From Caldimonas manganoxidans ATCC BAA-369 (GTDB lineage: Bacteria; Pseudomonadota; Gammaproteobacteria; Burkholderiales; Burkholderiaceae_C): a stretch of 54,678 nucleotides of DNA. The translations under genes and the position numbers were made by a program. The notes under the pieces were generated by a model. It did no database searches. It was not told the origin of the DNA and saw only the letters and a list, made by a program, of their open reading frames with translations. Below, piece by piece: positions 1-7,144 of the stretch (its first letter is position 1; each line of letters begins with the position of its first letter). The stretch spans positions 1-54,678 of the forward strand of contig NZ_KB905950.1 of NCBI RefSeq assembly GCF_000381125.1. Reading direction: 5' to 3'.

Positions 1-387
1 GACAAGCTCCTGGCCGAGCGCGACGGGATCCTCGCGTGGGCGGTCGAGGGGTGTCTGGCCTGGCAGCGCGAGGGGCTCCAGCCCCCGGCCAGCGTGGTGT
101 CGGCCACCGCCGAGTACTTCGACGAGGAGGACGCCGTGCGCGACTTCCTGGACGAGGAGGCCCAGCGCCACCCGCAGGCCCGCGTGGCCGTGGCCGACGT
201 GTTCCAGCGCTGGCAGGACTGGGCCGGCCGGCGCGGCGAGTACGTGGGCACGAGCCGCTGGCTCGCCCAGCAACTGGCCAACCGCGGCTTCGAGCGCACG
301 CGCATCCACGGCGGCGTCAAGGCCCTGGCGGGCCTGTCGCTCAAGCCCAAGGACTACGGCGTACGGCTCCCGTACCGAGACGACTGA
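1..387 (+). CDS. phage/plasmid primase (P4 type), C-terminal part
   Basis: The gene runs in from the left edge, so only its last 128 codons are seen. The visible part has the ERDGILAWAVEGCLAW segment typical of the end of the D5/P4 helicase-primase family. That segment follows the last helicase motifs and precedes a small winged-helix-like tail (residues about 45-125 here, ending KPKDYGVRLPYRDD). Family members unwind and prime phage or plasmid DNA for replication. The catalytic domains would lie upstream of the window. Its position ahead of a RuvC-like gene suits a phage replication module. The family assignment rests on this C-terminal segment alone. Confidence 0.75.
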   Translation, partial: DKLLAERDGILAWAVEGCLAWQREGLQPPASVVSATAEYFDEEDAVRDFLDEEAQRHPQARVAVADVFQRWQDWAGRRGEYVGTSRWLAQQLANRGFERTRIHGGVKALAGLSLKPKDYGVRLPYRDD

Positions 388-394
388 ACCCCGA

Positions 395-495
395 GGGTGA
401 CCGAAGGTGACTGGCCCAGGGATTGAGTCTCTTTACGCGCGTACGCGCGCGCGGGCGGAAGGACGATTCCCCACGGCGGTCACCTTCGGTCACCC
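395..495. repeat. 17-bp perfect inverted repeat built from GGTGAC units
   Basis: The left arm at 395-411 (GGGTGACCGAAGGTGAC) is the exact reverse complement of the right arm at 479-495. The spacer is 67 nt. Each arm carries two GGTGAC hexamers nine bp apart, and the spacer contains an alternating CG/GTACGCG tract. It lies between the primase stop and the start of the RuvC-like gene. It could be a protein-binding or replication element; nothing in the sequence proves a role. Confidence 0.75.
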
Positions 496-517
496 GATGC
501 TGACAAGGACCGACACG

Positions 518-994
518 ATGCACACCACCCTCCTCGCCCTCGACCTGGGCACCTCCACCGGCTGGGCGCTGCGCGGCAGCGACGGCCACATTACCAGCGG
601 CGCCGAGAGCTTTCGGCCGCAGCGCTTCGAAGGCGGCGGCATGCGCTTCCTGCGCTTTCGGCGCTGGATTTCTGAAATTCAGCAATCCGTTTCTGAAATT
701 CAGTTTTTGTACTTCGAGGAGGTACGCCGACACGCTGGCGTCGATGCCGCGCACGCCTACGGCGGGTTCCTGGCCACGCTCACGGCCTGGTGCGAGCACC
801 ACGGCATTCCCTACCAGGGCGTGCCGGTGGGCACGATCAAGAAGCACGCCACCGGCCGCGGCAACGCCGGCAAGGACGCGGTGATGGCGGCCGTGCGTGC
901 GCGGGGCCACGCCCCGGCGGACGACGACGAGGCCGACGCCTTGGCGCTGTTGCTCTGGGCCCTCCAGCTTCACGACGCGGCGCAGGAGGACTGA
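518..994 (+). CDS. RuvC-like Holliday-junction resolvase superfamily protein
   Basis: The 158-aa product begins MHTTLLALDLGTSTGWAL, the first beta strand of RuvC/RNase H-fold proteins with an early acidic residue (LALDLGT). A second acidic strand follows (FLYFEEVRRHAG), and the protein ends with DDDEADALALLLWAL, the late aspartates of the fold. These acidic residues would bind metal for nucleolytic activity. I chose ATG 518 because an AAGGA lies about nine bases upstream; an in-frame ATG at 497 is possible. Phage versions lie in replication modules and are thought to resolve branched DNA. The fold is well supported, the exact reaction is inferred. Confidence 0.72.
   Translation: MHTTLLALDLGTSTGWALRGSDGHITSGAESFRPQRFEGGGMRFLRFRRWISEIQQSVSEIQFLYFEEVRRHAGVDAAHAYGGFLATLTAWCEHHGIPYQGVPVGTIKKHATGRGNAGKDAVMAAVRARGHAPADDDEADALALLLWALQLHDAAQED
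669..703. repeat. 14-bp direct repeat TTTCTGAAATTCAG, 21 bp apart
   Basis: Copies lie at 669-682 and 690-703 inside the RuvC-like gene. The unit is AT-rich in GC-rich surroundings and nearly palindromic. The 21-bp period equals seven codons (repeating SEIQ in the protein) and two helical turns. It may be only a coding repeat or may bind a protein. Confidence 0.6.
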
Positions 995-995
995 G

Positions 996-1205
996 ATGAT
1001 TGTTCCGACCCCTCGCTACCGCTGCCCGCTCGGTCGGCTGCAGCCCGAGTCGATGGACGTGGAGGCCGTCAAGCGCCGCGGCTGGCGCGAGCAGCGCCTG
1101 CTCGTCGTCTCCCTCGACGACGACCGGCTCGACTGGATGGAACGCGAGCTGATCCGGCAAATCGGCGAGCGGCTCTACGGTGCACGGGAGGCGCGCCATG
1201 GCTGA
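996..1205 (+). CDS. hypothetical phage protein
   Basis: A 69-residue product that I do not recognise. ATG 996 follows the upstream stop by one base, and the stop overlaps the start of the next gene by eight bases, so it sits in a translationally coupled string. The product is charged and probably soluble (RQIGERLYGAREARHG at the end), with no signal peptide, membrane segment or cysteine cluster. Its position suggests an accessory part of the early phage region. Confidence 0.55.
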   Translation: MIVPTPRYRCPLGRLQPESMDVEAVKRRGWREQRLLVVSLDDDRLDWMERELIRQIGERLYGAREARHG

Positions 1206-1569
1206 GTGGACCGTCGAGCGTGTGGCCGAGCGCTTCCGGGAGGCGGCCATCACCGCCCACCGCTTGCCGTCCGTGCGCGTGCAGGGCTACTTCAACACCT
1301 GGCCCGCGATCCGGCGCATGCCCTGGGAGACGCTGGGGGCCGAACCCACGATCCGGCGCTTCCCGCCCAGTCCCGAGGCCATCGAGCGCATGCTCGAAGC
1401 CATGCGCTGGGTGCAGTGGCTGGAGGAAGAGGAACGGCACCTCGTGTGGATGCGCGCCGACCGCCACCGCTGGCGCGACATCTGCGCCCGCTTCGGCTGC
1501 GATCGGACCACAGCGTGGCGGCGCTGGCAGCGGGCGTTGCAGATCGTGGCCGACCGTCTGAACGGGTGA
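1198..1569 (+). CDS. DUF6362 family HTH-like phage protein
   Basis: A 123-aa protein resembling the DUF6362 family. It has the signature RLPSVRVQGYFNTWP near residue 22 and a C-terminal helix-turn-helix-like stretch WRDICARFGCDRTTAWRRW (about residues 96-114). The C-terminal half looks like a sigma-70 region 4 or small-terminase type DNA-binding helix pair. In phages this family sits next to RuvC-like and regulator genes. A DNA-binding role is inferred from the HTH; the target is unknown. I chose ATG 1198, eight bases inside the previous gene; an in-frame upstream codon at 1180 also exists. Confidence 0.7.
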   Translation: MAEWTVERVAERFREAAITAHRLPSVRVQGYFNTWPAIRRMPWETLGAEPTIRRFPPSPEAIERMLEAMRWVQWLEEEERHLVWMRADRHRWRDICARFGCDRTTAWRRWQRALQIVADRLNG

Positions 1570-1587
1570 GTTCCACCCAGCGTCATG

Positions 1588-1606
1588 TATCAATAGGTGA
1601 TAAAAT
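1588..1606 (+). promoter_or_regulatory. probable promoter/operator of the MazE/MazF-like pair
   Basis: An AT-rich island just upstream of the toxin-antitoxin genes holds the inverted repeat TATCA-ATAGG-TGATA (1588-1602), merging into the -10-like TAAAAT (1601-1606). Such an arrangement fits autorepression by the antitoxin-toxin complex. It is inferred from pattern only. Confidence 0.4.
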
Positions 1607-1664
1607 GCGGTTCTCGGCGGAGCGGGTTTGAGCCGGGCGATCCGGATCGAGCGGAGGACATGTG

Positions 1665-1874
1665 ATGAAACAGACCGTGGAAGCCATCATCGACGAACAG
1701 GGGCATGTCCGTCTGGCCGAGCCCGTCAAGATCAAAGGCCTGCATCGCGCCTTGGTGACCATCCTCGACGAGGCGCCGGTGGAGATCGACGAGGTCACTC
1801 AGCTGGCTGAAACGGCCCTCGCGGAGGATTGGCTGAAACCGGAAGAGGATGAGGCATGGACGCACCTGCAATAG
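1665..1874 (+). CDS. antitoxin of a MazE/MazF-like type II pair
   Basis: This 69-aa acidic protein begins MKQTVEAIIDEQGHVRLAEP, the beta-hairpin start shared by small AbrB/DUF104-like antitoxins. It ends with the acidic tail EDWLKPEEDEAWTHLQ, which would wrap the toxin. A GGAGG at 1654-1658 lies seven bases before ATG 1665; a GTG at 1662 is the other choice. Its last 19 bases overlap the toxin gene, which implies translational coupling. It probably neutralises the downstream toxin and represses its own promoter. Confidence 0.68.
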   Translation: MKQTVEAIIDEQGHVRLAEPVKIKGLHRALVTILDEAPVEIDEVTQLAETALAEDWLKPEEDEAWTHLQ

Positions 1875-2203
1875 GCGACGTGGTCCTCGTGCCTTTCCCG
1901 TTCTCCGATTTATCGACATCCAAGCTTCGGCCAGCACTCGTTCTTGCCCATGCAGGACGGGAGGACTGGCTGTGCCTGCAGATCACGAGCCGCTCTTACG
2001 CCGACCCCTTCGCGATCGAACTGGCGGATGGGGACTTCTCCCGGGGCTCCCTCCAGCGGACCAGCTTCATCCGTCCCGGAAAACTGTTCACCGCGCATCA
2101 AGGCCTGTTCCAACGCGTGGCAGGACGCATCAGGGACGAGAAGCTGGAGCAGGTGCGAAACCGGGTCGTCGAGCTGGTACGCAAAGGCCGACTATCCGAG
2201 TGA
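1856..2203 (+). CDS. MazF/PemK-family toxin (type II TA)
   Basis: A 115-aa protein with the MazF/PemK/CcdB-fold signature DVVLVPFPFSDLSTSKLRPA at residues 8-27, followed by ITSRSYADPF and SFIRPGKLF. Family members are mostly endoribonucleases that cleave mRNA at short sequences and stop growth when the antitoxin is lost. The gene overlaps its antitoxin, as in typical mazEF loci. Location inside a phage early region suggests plasmid-like maintenance or anti-phage use. Cleavage specificity cannot be read from the sequence. Confidence 0.85.
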   Translation: MDAPAIGDVVLVPFPFSDLSTSKLRPALVLAHAGREDWLCLQITSRSYADPFAIELADGDFSRGSLQRTSFIRPGKLFTAHQGLFQRVAGRIRDEKLEQVRNRVVELVRKGRLSE

Positions 2204-2241
2204 TGGGCGATCGGAAGGACCGCCCTGCGCAGCAAGGTGAA

Positions 2242-2598
2242 ATGACGATGAAACCGATCGTGATCGGGATCATGCCGCAGGACAAGATCCGCGAGCGTGT
2301 GCTCGCGATCGCGCGAGGCGAGCACAAGCCCAAGCCGGGCGAGCCGAAGATCTGGTTCACTTCGATGAAGTCGCTGGCCGAGGTGCTCAGCGACGACAAC
2401 CGGGCGTTGATCCGGGTGATCGCCGAGACCCGGCCCGGCTCGATCTCGGAACTGGCCGAGGCCACCGGGCGCAAACCGAGCAACCTCTCGCGCACGCTCA
2501 AGACGATGTCGCGCTACGGCATCGTCGAGCTCCAGCGCGAGAAGAACCACGTCCGTCCTGTGGCCAAGGCGACGGAGTTTCGGATCGTCGCGGCTTGA
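2242..2598 (+). CDS. winged-helix transcriptional regulator (MarR/HVO_A0114-like)
   Basis: An 118-aa protein with a central winged helix: LIRVIAETRPGSISELAEAT (about 57-76), recognition helix KPSNLSRTLKTM, then the wing YGIVELQREKN. This matches a family of small regulators often encoded as antitoxins beside DUF6516-type toxins. No such toxin is adjacent here; the neighbour upstream is the MazF-like gene 38 bp away. I chose ATG 2242 because AAGG at 2234-2237 is well placed. The regulator fold is clear; the antitoxin role is only possible. Confidence 0.7.
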   Translation: MTMKPIVIGIMPQDKIRERVLAIARGEHKPKPGEPKIWFTSMKSLAEVLSDDNRALIRVIAETRPGSISELAEATGRKPSNLSRTLKTMSRYGIVELQREKNHVRPVAKATEFRIVAA

Positions 2599-2632
2599 GC
2601 GCTTTTTGTCGGCACACAACGAAGAATCGACC

Positions 2633-2953
2633 ATGGCCGTGAAGAGAGGCAAGAGTCGCATCCTGCAAGAGGTTCATGAGATGGCCTCCGACCTGCATCG
2701 CCTGGGCTTCATCGACAAGCGCAAGATGCGCAAGTACGACGCGCTGTGCTTGGAGCCGGTGCAGGAGTACGACGCTGAGAAAGTGCGCGCCTTGCGCGAA
2801 CGCCTGCACTTGAGTCAGGCCGTGCTGGCATCGGTCCTCAACACCAGCGTCTCGACCGTGCGCAAGTGGGAAGTGGGCGACAAGAAGCCCAGCGGTCCCT
2901 CGCAGAAGTTGCTCGACCTCATCGAACGCAAGGGCCTGGAGGCCGTGCTCTGA
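2633..2953 (+). CDS. XRE/HigA-type HTH protein
   Basis: This 106-aa protein ends in a Cro/C1-type helix-turn-helix: LRERLHLSQAVLASVLNTSV (about 59-78) then STVRKWEVGDKKPSGPSQKL. The N-terminal half (KRGKSRILQEVHEMASDLHR) resembles the NadS/HigA-2 antitoxins that pair with HigB/RelE-like toxins. No toxin gene overlaps it, so it may be an orphan antitoxin or a phage regulator. It lies 34 bp after the previous regulator and may be cotranscribed with it. ATG 2633 was taken as start because it opens the conserved region. Confidence 0.75.
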   Translation: MAVKRGKSRILQEVHEMASDLHRLGFIDKRKMRKYDALCLEPVQEYDAEKVRALRERLHLSQAVLASVLNTSVSTVRKWEVGDKKPSGPSQKLLDLIERKGLEAVL

Positions 2954-3228
2954 TGCTCTGAAGTCGCTGGGCACGAGCGCATACCAAACGCGCCTGCGTG
3001 TTTTGGCGTGATTTGGCGGGTTGGATCGCGCATCCGCGTGTGCCAGCGGGCCAATGCGGCTTTCGCCGCTGCAACAGATCCACCGGTTCGAGGGTAGGAT
3101 TTCGGCTAACTTCTGGACAGCGGTGACGGCAAAGGAAGCCGCCCGAAAAACCAACGGGTCCTTCCTGGCCAAGAAGCCATGCGGGGGGCGAGAGCGCGGC
3201 GCTTTTTTAGCGTCAGGCCGCAAAATCA

Positions 3229-3264
3229 GGTTACCACCCGGCCAGGTTACCGGCCCCGGTTACC
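3229..3264. repeat. three GGTTACC direct repeats
   Basis: GGTTACC starts at 3229, 3245 and 3258. The same region carries the related GGTCACC further on. It resembles the GGTGAC units of the inverted repeat at 395-495. It may be a binding site for a phage regulator; function unknown. Confidence 0.5.
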
Positions 3265-3303
3265 ACCCCGCAGAGCGGTCACCGCGTCACCCGAACTCAC
3301 ACG

Positions 3304-3337
3304 ACCCGCCCGGCGGCCACGCCCGGCGGGTTTTGCT
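3304..3337 (+). terminator. terminator-like hairpin ACCCGCC/GGCGGGT with T-rich tail
   Basis: A seven-bp stem (3304-3310 with 3325-3331) is followed by TTTGCTTTT. The same stem sequence recurs at 15773 and 31386, each time just before a gene start. Confidence 0.55.
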
Positions 3338-3343
3338 TTTGGA

Positions 3344-4780
3344 ATGTCCACGTTGAACTCGCTCAACGTCGAGTACCGCAAGGTCGAGGCGCTGATTCCC
3401 TACGCCCGCAACCCGCGCACGCATCCGGATGCGCAGATTGCCAAGATCGCCGCCAGCATCGTCGAGTTCGGCTGGACGAACCCGATCCTGGTCGATGGCG
3501 AGAGCGGCATCATCGCCGGGCACGGGCGTCTGGCCGCTGCGCGCAAGTTGGGGCTCACCGAGGTGCCGGTGATCGAGCTGGGTCACCTCACGCCGGCGCA
3601 AAAGCGTGCCTATGTCATCGCCGACAACCGGCTCGCGCTCGATGCCGGCTGGGATGAGGAACTGCTCGCGTTGGAGCTGGCCGAGTTGTCCGAAGCGGGC
3701 TACGACCTGGCGTTGACCGGGTTCGAGGGGGAGGAGATCGAAGCGTTGCTCGCTGAAGCGACAGCTGATGCCCAAACTGAGCCCGACGCCGAGGATCCGG
3801 ACGCCGCAGACGACGTTCCCGAAGCCCCGGCCGTCCCGGTGTCCCGCCCCGGCGACATCTGGGCGATTGGCCCGCACCGCCTGATTTGCGGCGACGCCAC
3901 CGACCCGGACGTCATCGCCGCGCTGATGCAGGGCGAGACGGCTGCGTTGTGCTTCACCTCGCCGCCCTACGGCAACCAGCGCGACTACACCACGGGCGGC
4001 ATCGCCGATTGGGACGGCCTGATGCGTGGCGTCTTTGCCCACCTGCCGATGGCAGACGATGGTCAGGTGCTGGTGAACCTCGGCCTGATCCACCGCGACA
4101 ACGAAGTCGTCCCGTACTGGGATGCGTGGCTCGCCTGGATGCGCCAGCAGGGCTGGCGGCGCTTCGCCTGGTACGTGTGGGACCAGGGGCCGGGGATGCC
4201 CGGCGACTGGCAGGGGCGGCTGGCGCCTGCCTTCGAGTTCGTCTTTCACTTCAACCGGCAAAGCCGCAAACCGAACAAGATCGTGCCGTGCAAGTTCGCC
4301 GGGCAAGAGACCCACCTGCGCGCCGATGGGTCATCGACGGCAATGCGCGGCAAGGACGGCGAAGTGGGCGGCTGGACCCATGCCGGCCAGCCGACGCAGG
4401 ACACGCGCATCACCGACTCGGTGATCCGGGTGATGCGCCACAAGGGCAAGATTGGCCAGGGGATCGACCACCCGGCCGTGTTCCCGGTGGCGCTGCCGCA
4501 GTTCGTCATCGAGGCCTATACGGATCCCGATGATCTCGTGTTCGAGCCCTTTGGCGGCAGCGGCACGACCATGCTGGCCGCCGAGCGCACCGGCCGCGTC
4601 TGCCGCAGCGTGGAGATCGCGCCCGAGTACGTGGACGTGGCCATCGAGCGCTTCCGGCAGAACCATCCGGAGGTGCCGGTGACGCTGCTGGCCACCGGGC
4701 AGACCTTCGAGGACGTTGCTGCCGAACGTGGCCTCAGTAGTGGTAACGCCCCTGCAAGAACTCCACCCGGTCGGCCTTGA
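3344..4780 (+). CDS. ParB-like nuclease domain fused to DNA methyltransferase (first copy)
   Basis: A 478-aa fusion. Residues about 10-90 form a ParB/Srx-like domain (PYARNPRTHPDAQIAKIAAS, then GIIAGHGRLAAARKLG). The methylase domain follows from about 165, with catalytic motif TSPPYGNQRDYT near 205 and the AdoMet-binding motif FEPFGGSGTTMLAAERTG near 401. A TSPPY catalytic motif is more usual for N4-cytosine methylases than N6-adenine ones. Phage enzymes of this kind modify phage DNA, often against host restriction. ATG 3344 is chosen because homology starts there and GGA precedes it. The 3' end overlaps the antisense yoeB gene by 47 bp. Confidence 0.88.
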   Translation: MSTLNSLNVEYRKVEALIPYARNPRTHPDAQIAKIAASIVEFGWTNPILVDGESGIIAGHGRLAAARKLGLTEVPVIELGHLTPAQKRAYVIADNRLALDAGWDEELLALELAELSEAGYDLALTGFEGEEIEALLAEATADAQTEPDAEDPDAADDVPEAPAVPVSRPGDIWAIGPHRLICGDATDPDVIAALMQGETAALCFTSPPYGNQRDYTTGGIADWDGLMRGVFAHLPMADDGQVLVNLGLIHRDNEVVPYWDAWLAWMRQQGWRRFAWYVWDQGPGMPGDWQGRLAPAFEFVFHFNRQSRKPNKIVPCKFAGQETHLRADGSSTAMRGKDGEVGGWTHAGQPTQDTRITDSVIRVMRHKGKIGQGIDHPAVFPVALPQFVIEAYTDPDDLVFEPFGGSGTTMLAAERTGRVCRSVEIAPEYVDVAIERFRQNHPEVPVTLLATGQTFEDVAAERGLSSGNAPARTPPGRP

Positions 4781-5012
4781 CCAGATAGACGCAGCGATGT
4801 TCCTGGGTGATGCGTCGCGACCAGATGTCCGGTCCCAGATATTTCAAGGGCTCGGGTTTGCCGATGCCGTCGAAGGGATCACGCAGCGTGGCCTCGACGA
4901 GGTCGAGCAAGCGCTTGGCGGTACGCCGGTCGGTCTCGACCCAGTGGCGCAGGTCTTCGAGGAATTCCGGATGGCAGACCGCAAGCCGGGCTGCCTTACG
5001 CATCGATGCCAA
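4734..5012 (-). CDS. yoeB: Txe/YoeB-family toxin
   Basis: A 92-aa protein with the YoeB hallmarks FLEDLRHWVETDRRTAKRLL, KPEPLKYLGPDIWSRRITQE and the C-terminal HRCVYLVKADRVEFLQGRYHY. YoeB is a ribosome-dependent mRNA interferase of the RelE superfamily; the C-terminal His-Tyr and the EHR stretch match its catalytic region. It overlaps the antitoxin gene by 17 bp, and its tail overlaps the end of the upstream methylase gene in antisense. Probably a functional addiction or defence pair carried by the phage. Confidence 0.92.
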   Translation of the reverse strand: MASMRKAARLAVCHPEFLEDLRHWVETDRRTAKRLLDLVEATLRDPFDGIGKPEPLKYLGPDIWSRRITQEHRCVYLVKADRVEFLQGRYHY

Positions 5013-5277
5013 CGTCCTTCCTGAGCTTTGCAGGTGTGGTTGGCTTCAGATCACGGGTTCTGGCACGGAGGAGTGCAGTCAGCAGGCGTTCGGCGTTCTT
5101 CGATGAACGCAGCAAATGCGCCGTCTCCAGCAGGCTTTCGAGTTCGTCCGCCGCGATCATCGCCACGGCATTGCCCGAACGACGCTTCACCACGATGACC
5201 TCGCGGTCATCGACGGCACGATCCATCAGCGCCTTGAGCTGCTCGCGCGCCTGGCTGTAGGTGGTTTCAATGGTCAT
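4996..5277 (-). CDS. yefM: YefM-family antitoxin
   Basis: A 93-aa Phd/YefM protein. The N-terminal dimerising domain reads MTIETTYSQAREQLKALMDR, then VIVVKRRSGNAVAMIAADEL, and the tail after residue 70 is basic and disordered and should bind YoeB. Family members bind DNA at palindromes with a TGTACA core and repress the operon; such a palindrome lies 24 bp upstream of this start (5301-5318). The pair is transcribed leftward, divergent from the second methylase gene. Confidence 0.92.
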   Translation of the reverse strand: MTIETTYSQAREQLKALMDRAVDDREVIVVKRRSGNAVAMIAADELESLLETAHLLRSSKNAERLLTALLRARTRDLKPTTPAKLRKDVGIDA

Positions 5278-5300
5278 GGCGTGGCTCCATCATTGGACAG

Positions 5301-5318
5301 ATATATTGTACAAGATAT
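5301..5318. promoter_or_regulatory. YefM-type operator, TGTACA-core palindrome
   Basis: The 18-bp stretch ATATATTGTACAAGATAT is symmetrical except for one base pair and is centred on TGTACA, the core reported for YefM operators. It lies between yefM and the divergent methylase gene and includes the first two bases of the methylase ATG (5317). Confidence 0.7.
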
Positions 5319-6564
5319 GAATATCCAATGGCTGGCCGAGCGGATCGAGCAGTGGCCAACGACCAAGCTCATGCCCTACGCCCGCAATGCGCGCACCCAC
5401 TCCGAGGAGCAGGTGGCGCAGATCGCTGCCAGCATCGCCGAGTTCGGCTTCACCAACCCGATCCTGGCAGGCTCGGATGGCGTGATCGTGGCCGGACACG
5501 GGCGGCTGGCGGCCGCCCGCAAGCTCGGGCTGGAGCGAGTGCCGGTCGTGGTGCTCGATCACCTCACGCCCACCCAGCGCCGCGCACTGATCATCGCTGA
5601 CAACCGCATCGCCGAGAACGCCGGTTGGGACGAGGAAATGCTGCGGATCGAACTCGAAGCCTTGCAGAGCGAAGGATTTGACATGGATCTCACGGGCTTC
5701 GATGCCGATGCGCTGGCCGATCTGCTCGCGGGCGACGAGCCGGACAACCAGGGCCAGACCGATGACGATGCGGTGCCGGAGGTTGGCGAGACGCCCACCT
5801 CGCGCCCGGGCGATGTCTGGGTCTGCGGCAAACACCGCGTGCTCTGCGGTGATGCGACAGACCCGGACGCTTACGCTTCAGTGCTTGGCGATGGCATCGC
5901 CGACATGGTCTTCACCGACCCGCCGTACAACGTGAACTACGGGAGCAGCGCGAAGGACAAGCTGCGCGGCAAGCACCGCGCGATCCTCAACGACAACCTG
6001 GGCGACGGCTTCCACGACTTCCTGCTGGCGGCGCTCACACCCACCATCGCCCACTGCCGCGGCGCAATTTACGTGGCCATGTCATCGTCGGAACTCGACA
6101 CCCTGCAGGCCGCTTTCCGCGCCGCCGGTGGCCACTGGTCGACCTTCATCATCTGGGCCAAGAACACCTTCACGCTGGGGCGCGCCGACTACCAACGCCA
6201 GTACGAGCCGATCCTCTACGGATGGCCCGAAGGCGCGCAGCGTCACTGGTGCGGCGACCGCGACCAGGGCGACGTGTGGCACTTCAACAAGCCGCAAAAG
6301 AACGACCTGCACCCAACGATGAAGCCGGTGGAACTGGTCGAGCGGGCGATCCGCAATTCCAGCCGACCCGGCAACGTGGTGCTCGACCCGTTCGGTGGCT
6401 CGGGCACGACATTGATCGCGGCGGAGAAGTCGGGGCGCAGAGCGCGACTGATCGAGCTCGACCCGAAGTACGTGGATGTGATCGTGCGTCGTTGGCAGGA
6501 ATGGAGTGGGCAGGAAGCCTATCGGGAAGAGGATGGGTTCAAGTTCAATGATCTGGCTGGTTAG
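5317..6564 (+). CDS. ParB-like nuclease domain fused to DNA methyltransferase (second copy)
   Basis: A 415-aa paralogue of the gene at 3344 with the same layout. The ParB-like domain is at about 12-95 (PYARNARTHSEEQVAQIAAS, VIVAGHGRLAAARKLG). The methylase has catalytic motif FTDPPYNVNYGSSA near 202 and DPFGGSGTTLIAAEKSGRRA near 357. DPPY is the motif of N6-adenine and some N4-cytosine methylases, so this copy probably has a different specificity from the TSPPY copy. The start ATG 5317 lies within the YefM-like palindrome and lacks a strong ribosome-binding site. Its stop overlaps the antisense relE-like gene by four bases. Confidence 0.88.
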   Translation: MNIQWLAERIEQWPTTKLMPYARNARTHSEEQVAQIAASIAEFGFTNPILAGSDGVIVAGHGRLAAARKLGLERVPVVVLDHLTPTQRRALIIADNRIAENAGWDEEMLRIELEALQSEGFDMDLTGFDADALADLLAGDEPDNQGQTDDDAVPEVGETPTSRPGDVWVCGKHRVLCGDATDPDAYASVLGDGIADMVFTDPPYNVNYGSSAKDKLRGKHRAILNDNLGDGFHDFLLAALTPTIAHCRGAIYVAMSSSELDTLQAAFRAAGGHWSTFIIWAKNTFTLGRADYQRQYEPILYGWPEGAQRHWCGDRDQGDVWHFNKPQKNDLHPTMKPVELVERAIRNSSRPGNVVLDPFGGSGTTLIAAEKSGRRARLIELDPKYVDVIVRRWQEWSGQEAYREEDGFKFNDLAG

Positions 6565-6839
6565 CGCTCGGTGCGTTTGAGGTCGCGGTAGAAATTCTCG
6601 TGCGGACCGACCATCAACAGCTTGAGGGTGTTTTCATCCAGAACGCGGTAGGCGAGCAGGCAGAGCAAGCTGCCCATGCGGAACTTGTAAACCTGCACCC
6701 CAGCCAGGTCACCAACTTTGGCTTCGCCGACTTCGGGCTGACTGGCAATGGTGCGTACCGCTTCGTCGAGCGCGGCCTTCTGCTGCTTGTGCAGCTTTTT
6801 GACGGCACGCTCGAAGGTCGGAGTGACAAGGATGCGCAT
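6561..6839 (-). CDS. RelE/ParE-superfamily toxin (first paralogous pair)
   Basis: A 92-aa protein with a RelE-like core: FERAVKKLHKQQKAALDEAV, then VGDLAGVQVYKFRMGSLLCL, and the C-terminal signature GPHENFYRDLKRTER. The last motif is shared with the toxin at 13572-13853. It is likely a ribosome-dependent mRNase or related growth inhibitor. The start overlaps the last base of the antitoxin stop, so the two are coupled. Confidence 0.8.
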   Translation of the reverse strand: MRILVTPTFERAVKKLHKQQKAALDEAVRTIASQPEVGEAKVGDLAGVQVYKFRMGSLLCLLAYRVLDENTLKLLMVGPHENFYRDLKRTER

Positions 6840-7048
6840 CAGCCAAACCGGTACTCACCCACCGGCGCTTCCTGATCGGCGATCAGGATGTCGCGGATGA
6901 CGGAAAAGGGCAGGTCCGGGTTTTCAGCGGCGATCTTGCCAATTTGAGACCAGTATTCGATTTGCTTGGGCACCGAGCGGTGCTCGATGGCGCCGTAACG
7001 CTTGGCGGTCTCGACCAAGGCTTCGGGCAGTTTGACATTGACGGCCAT
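6839..7048 (-). CDS. ParD-like antitoxin (first paralogous pair)
   Basis: A 69-aa protein beginning MAVNVKLPEALVETAKRYGA with HRSVPKQIEYWSQIGKIA. This is a ribbon-helix-helix layout seen in ParD-like antitoxins that accompany this RelE subgroup. The same QIEYW...G core and NPDLP segment occur in the antitoxin at 13850. It should bind the operator upstream and neutralise the downstream toxin. Upstream DNA (7050-7090) holds a GGAGG ribosome-binding site and an imperfect ATTATGGCGCCTAAT symmetry. Confidence 0.75.
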   Translation of the reverse strand: MAVNVKLPEALVETAKRYGAIEHRSVPKQIEYWSQIGKIAAENPDLPFSVIRDILIADQEAPVGEYRFG

Positions 7049-7144
7049 ACGAACCTCCTGTGAGGAGGATCATTATGGCGCCTAATGGTCCAAAACGGAA
7101 CCTTCGCCATCAGGCGACCAGGGACTCCTCGACGATCGCGCAGT

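Larger units (their letters stand above)
2954..3343. other. 390-bp intergenic region
   Basis: I see no convincing gene here. The stretch holds a run of six Ts near 3203-3208, three GGTTACC repeats (3229-3264) and a terminator-like hairpin (3304-3337) directly before the next gene. An open + strand frame crosses part of it but has no recognisable protein character or ribosome-binding site. Confidence 0.6.
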
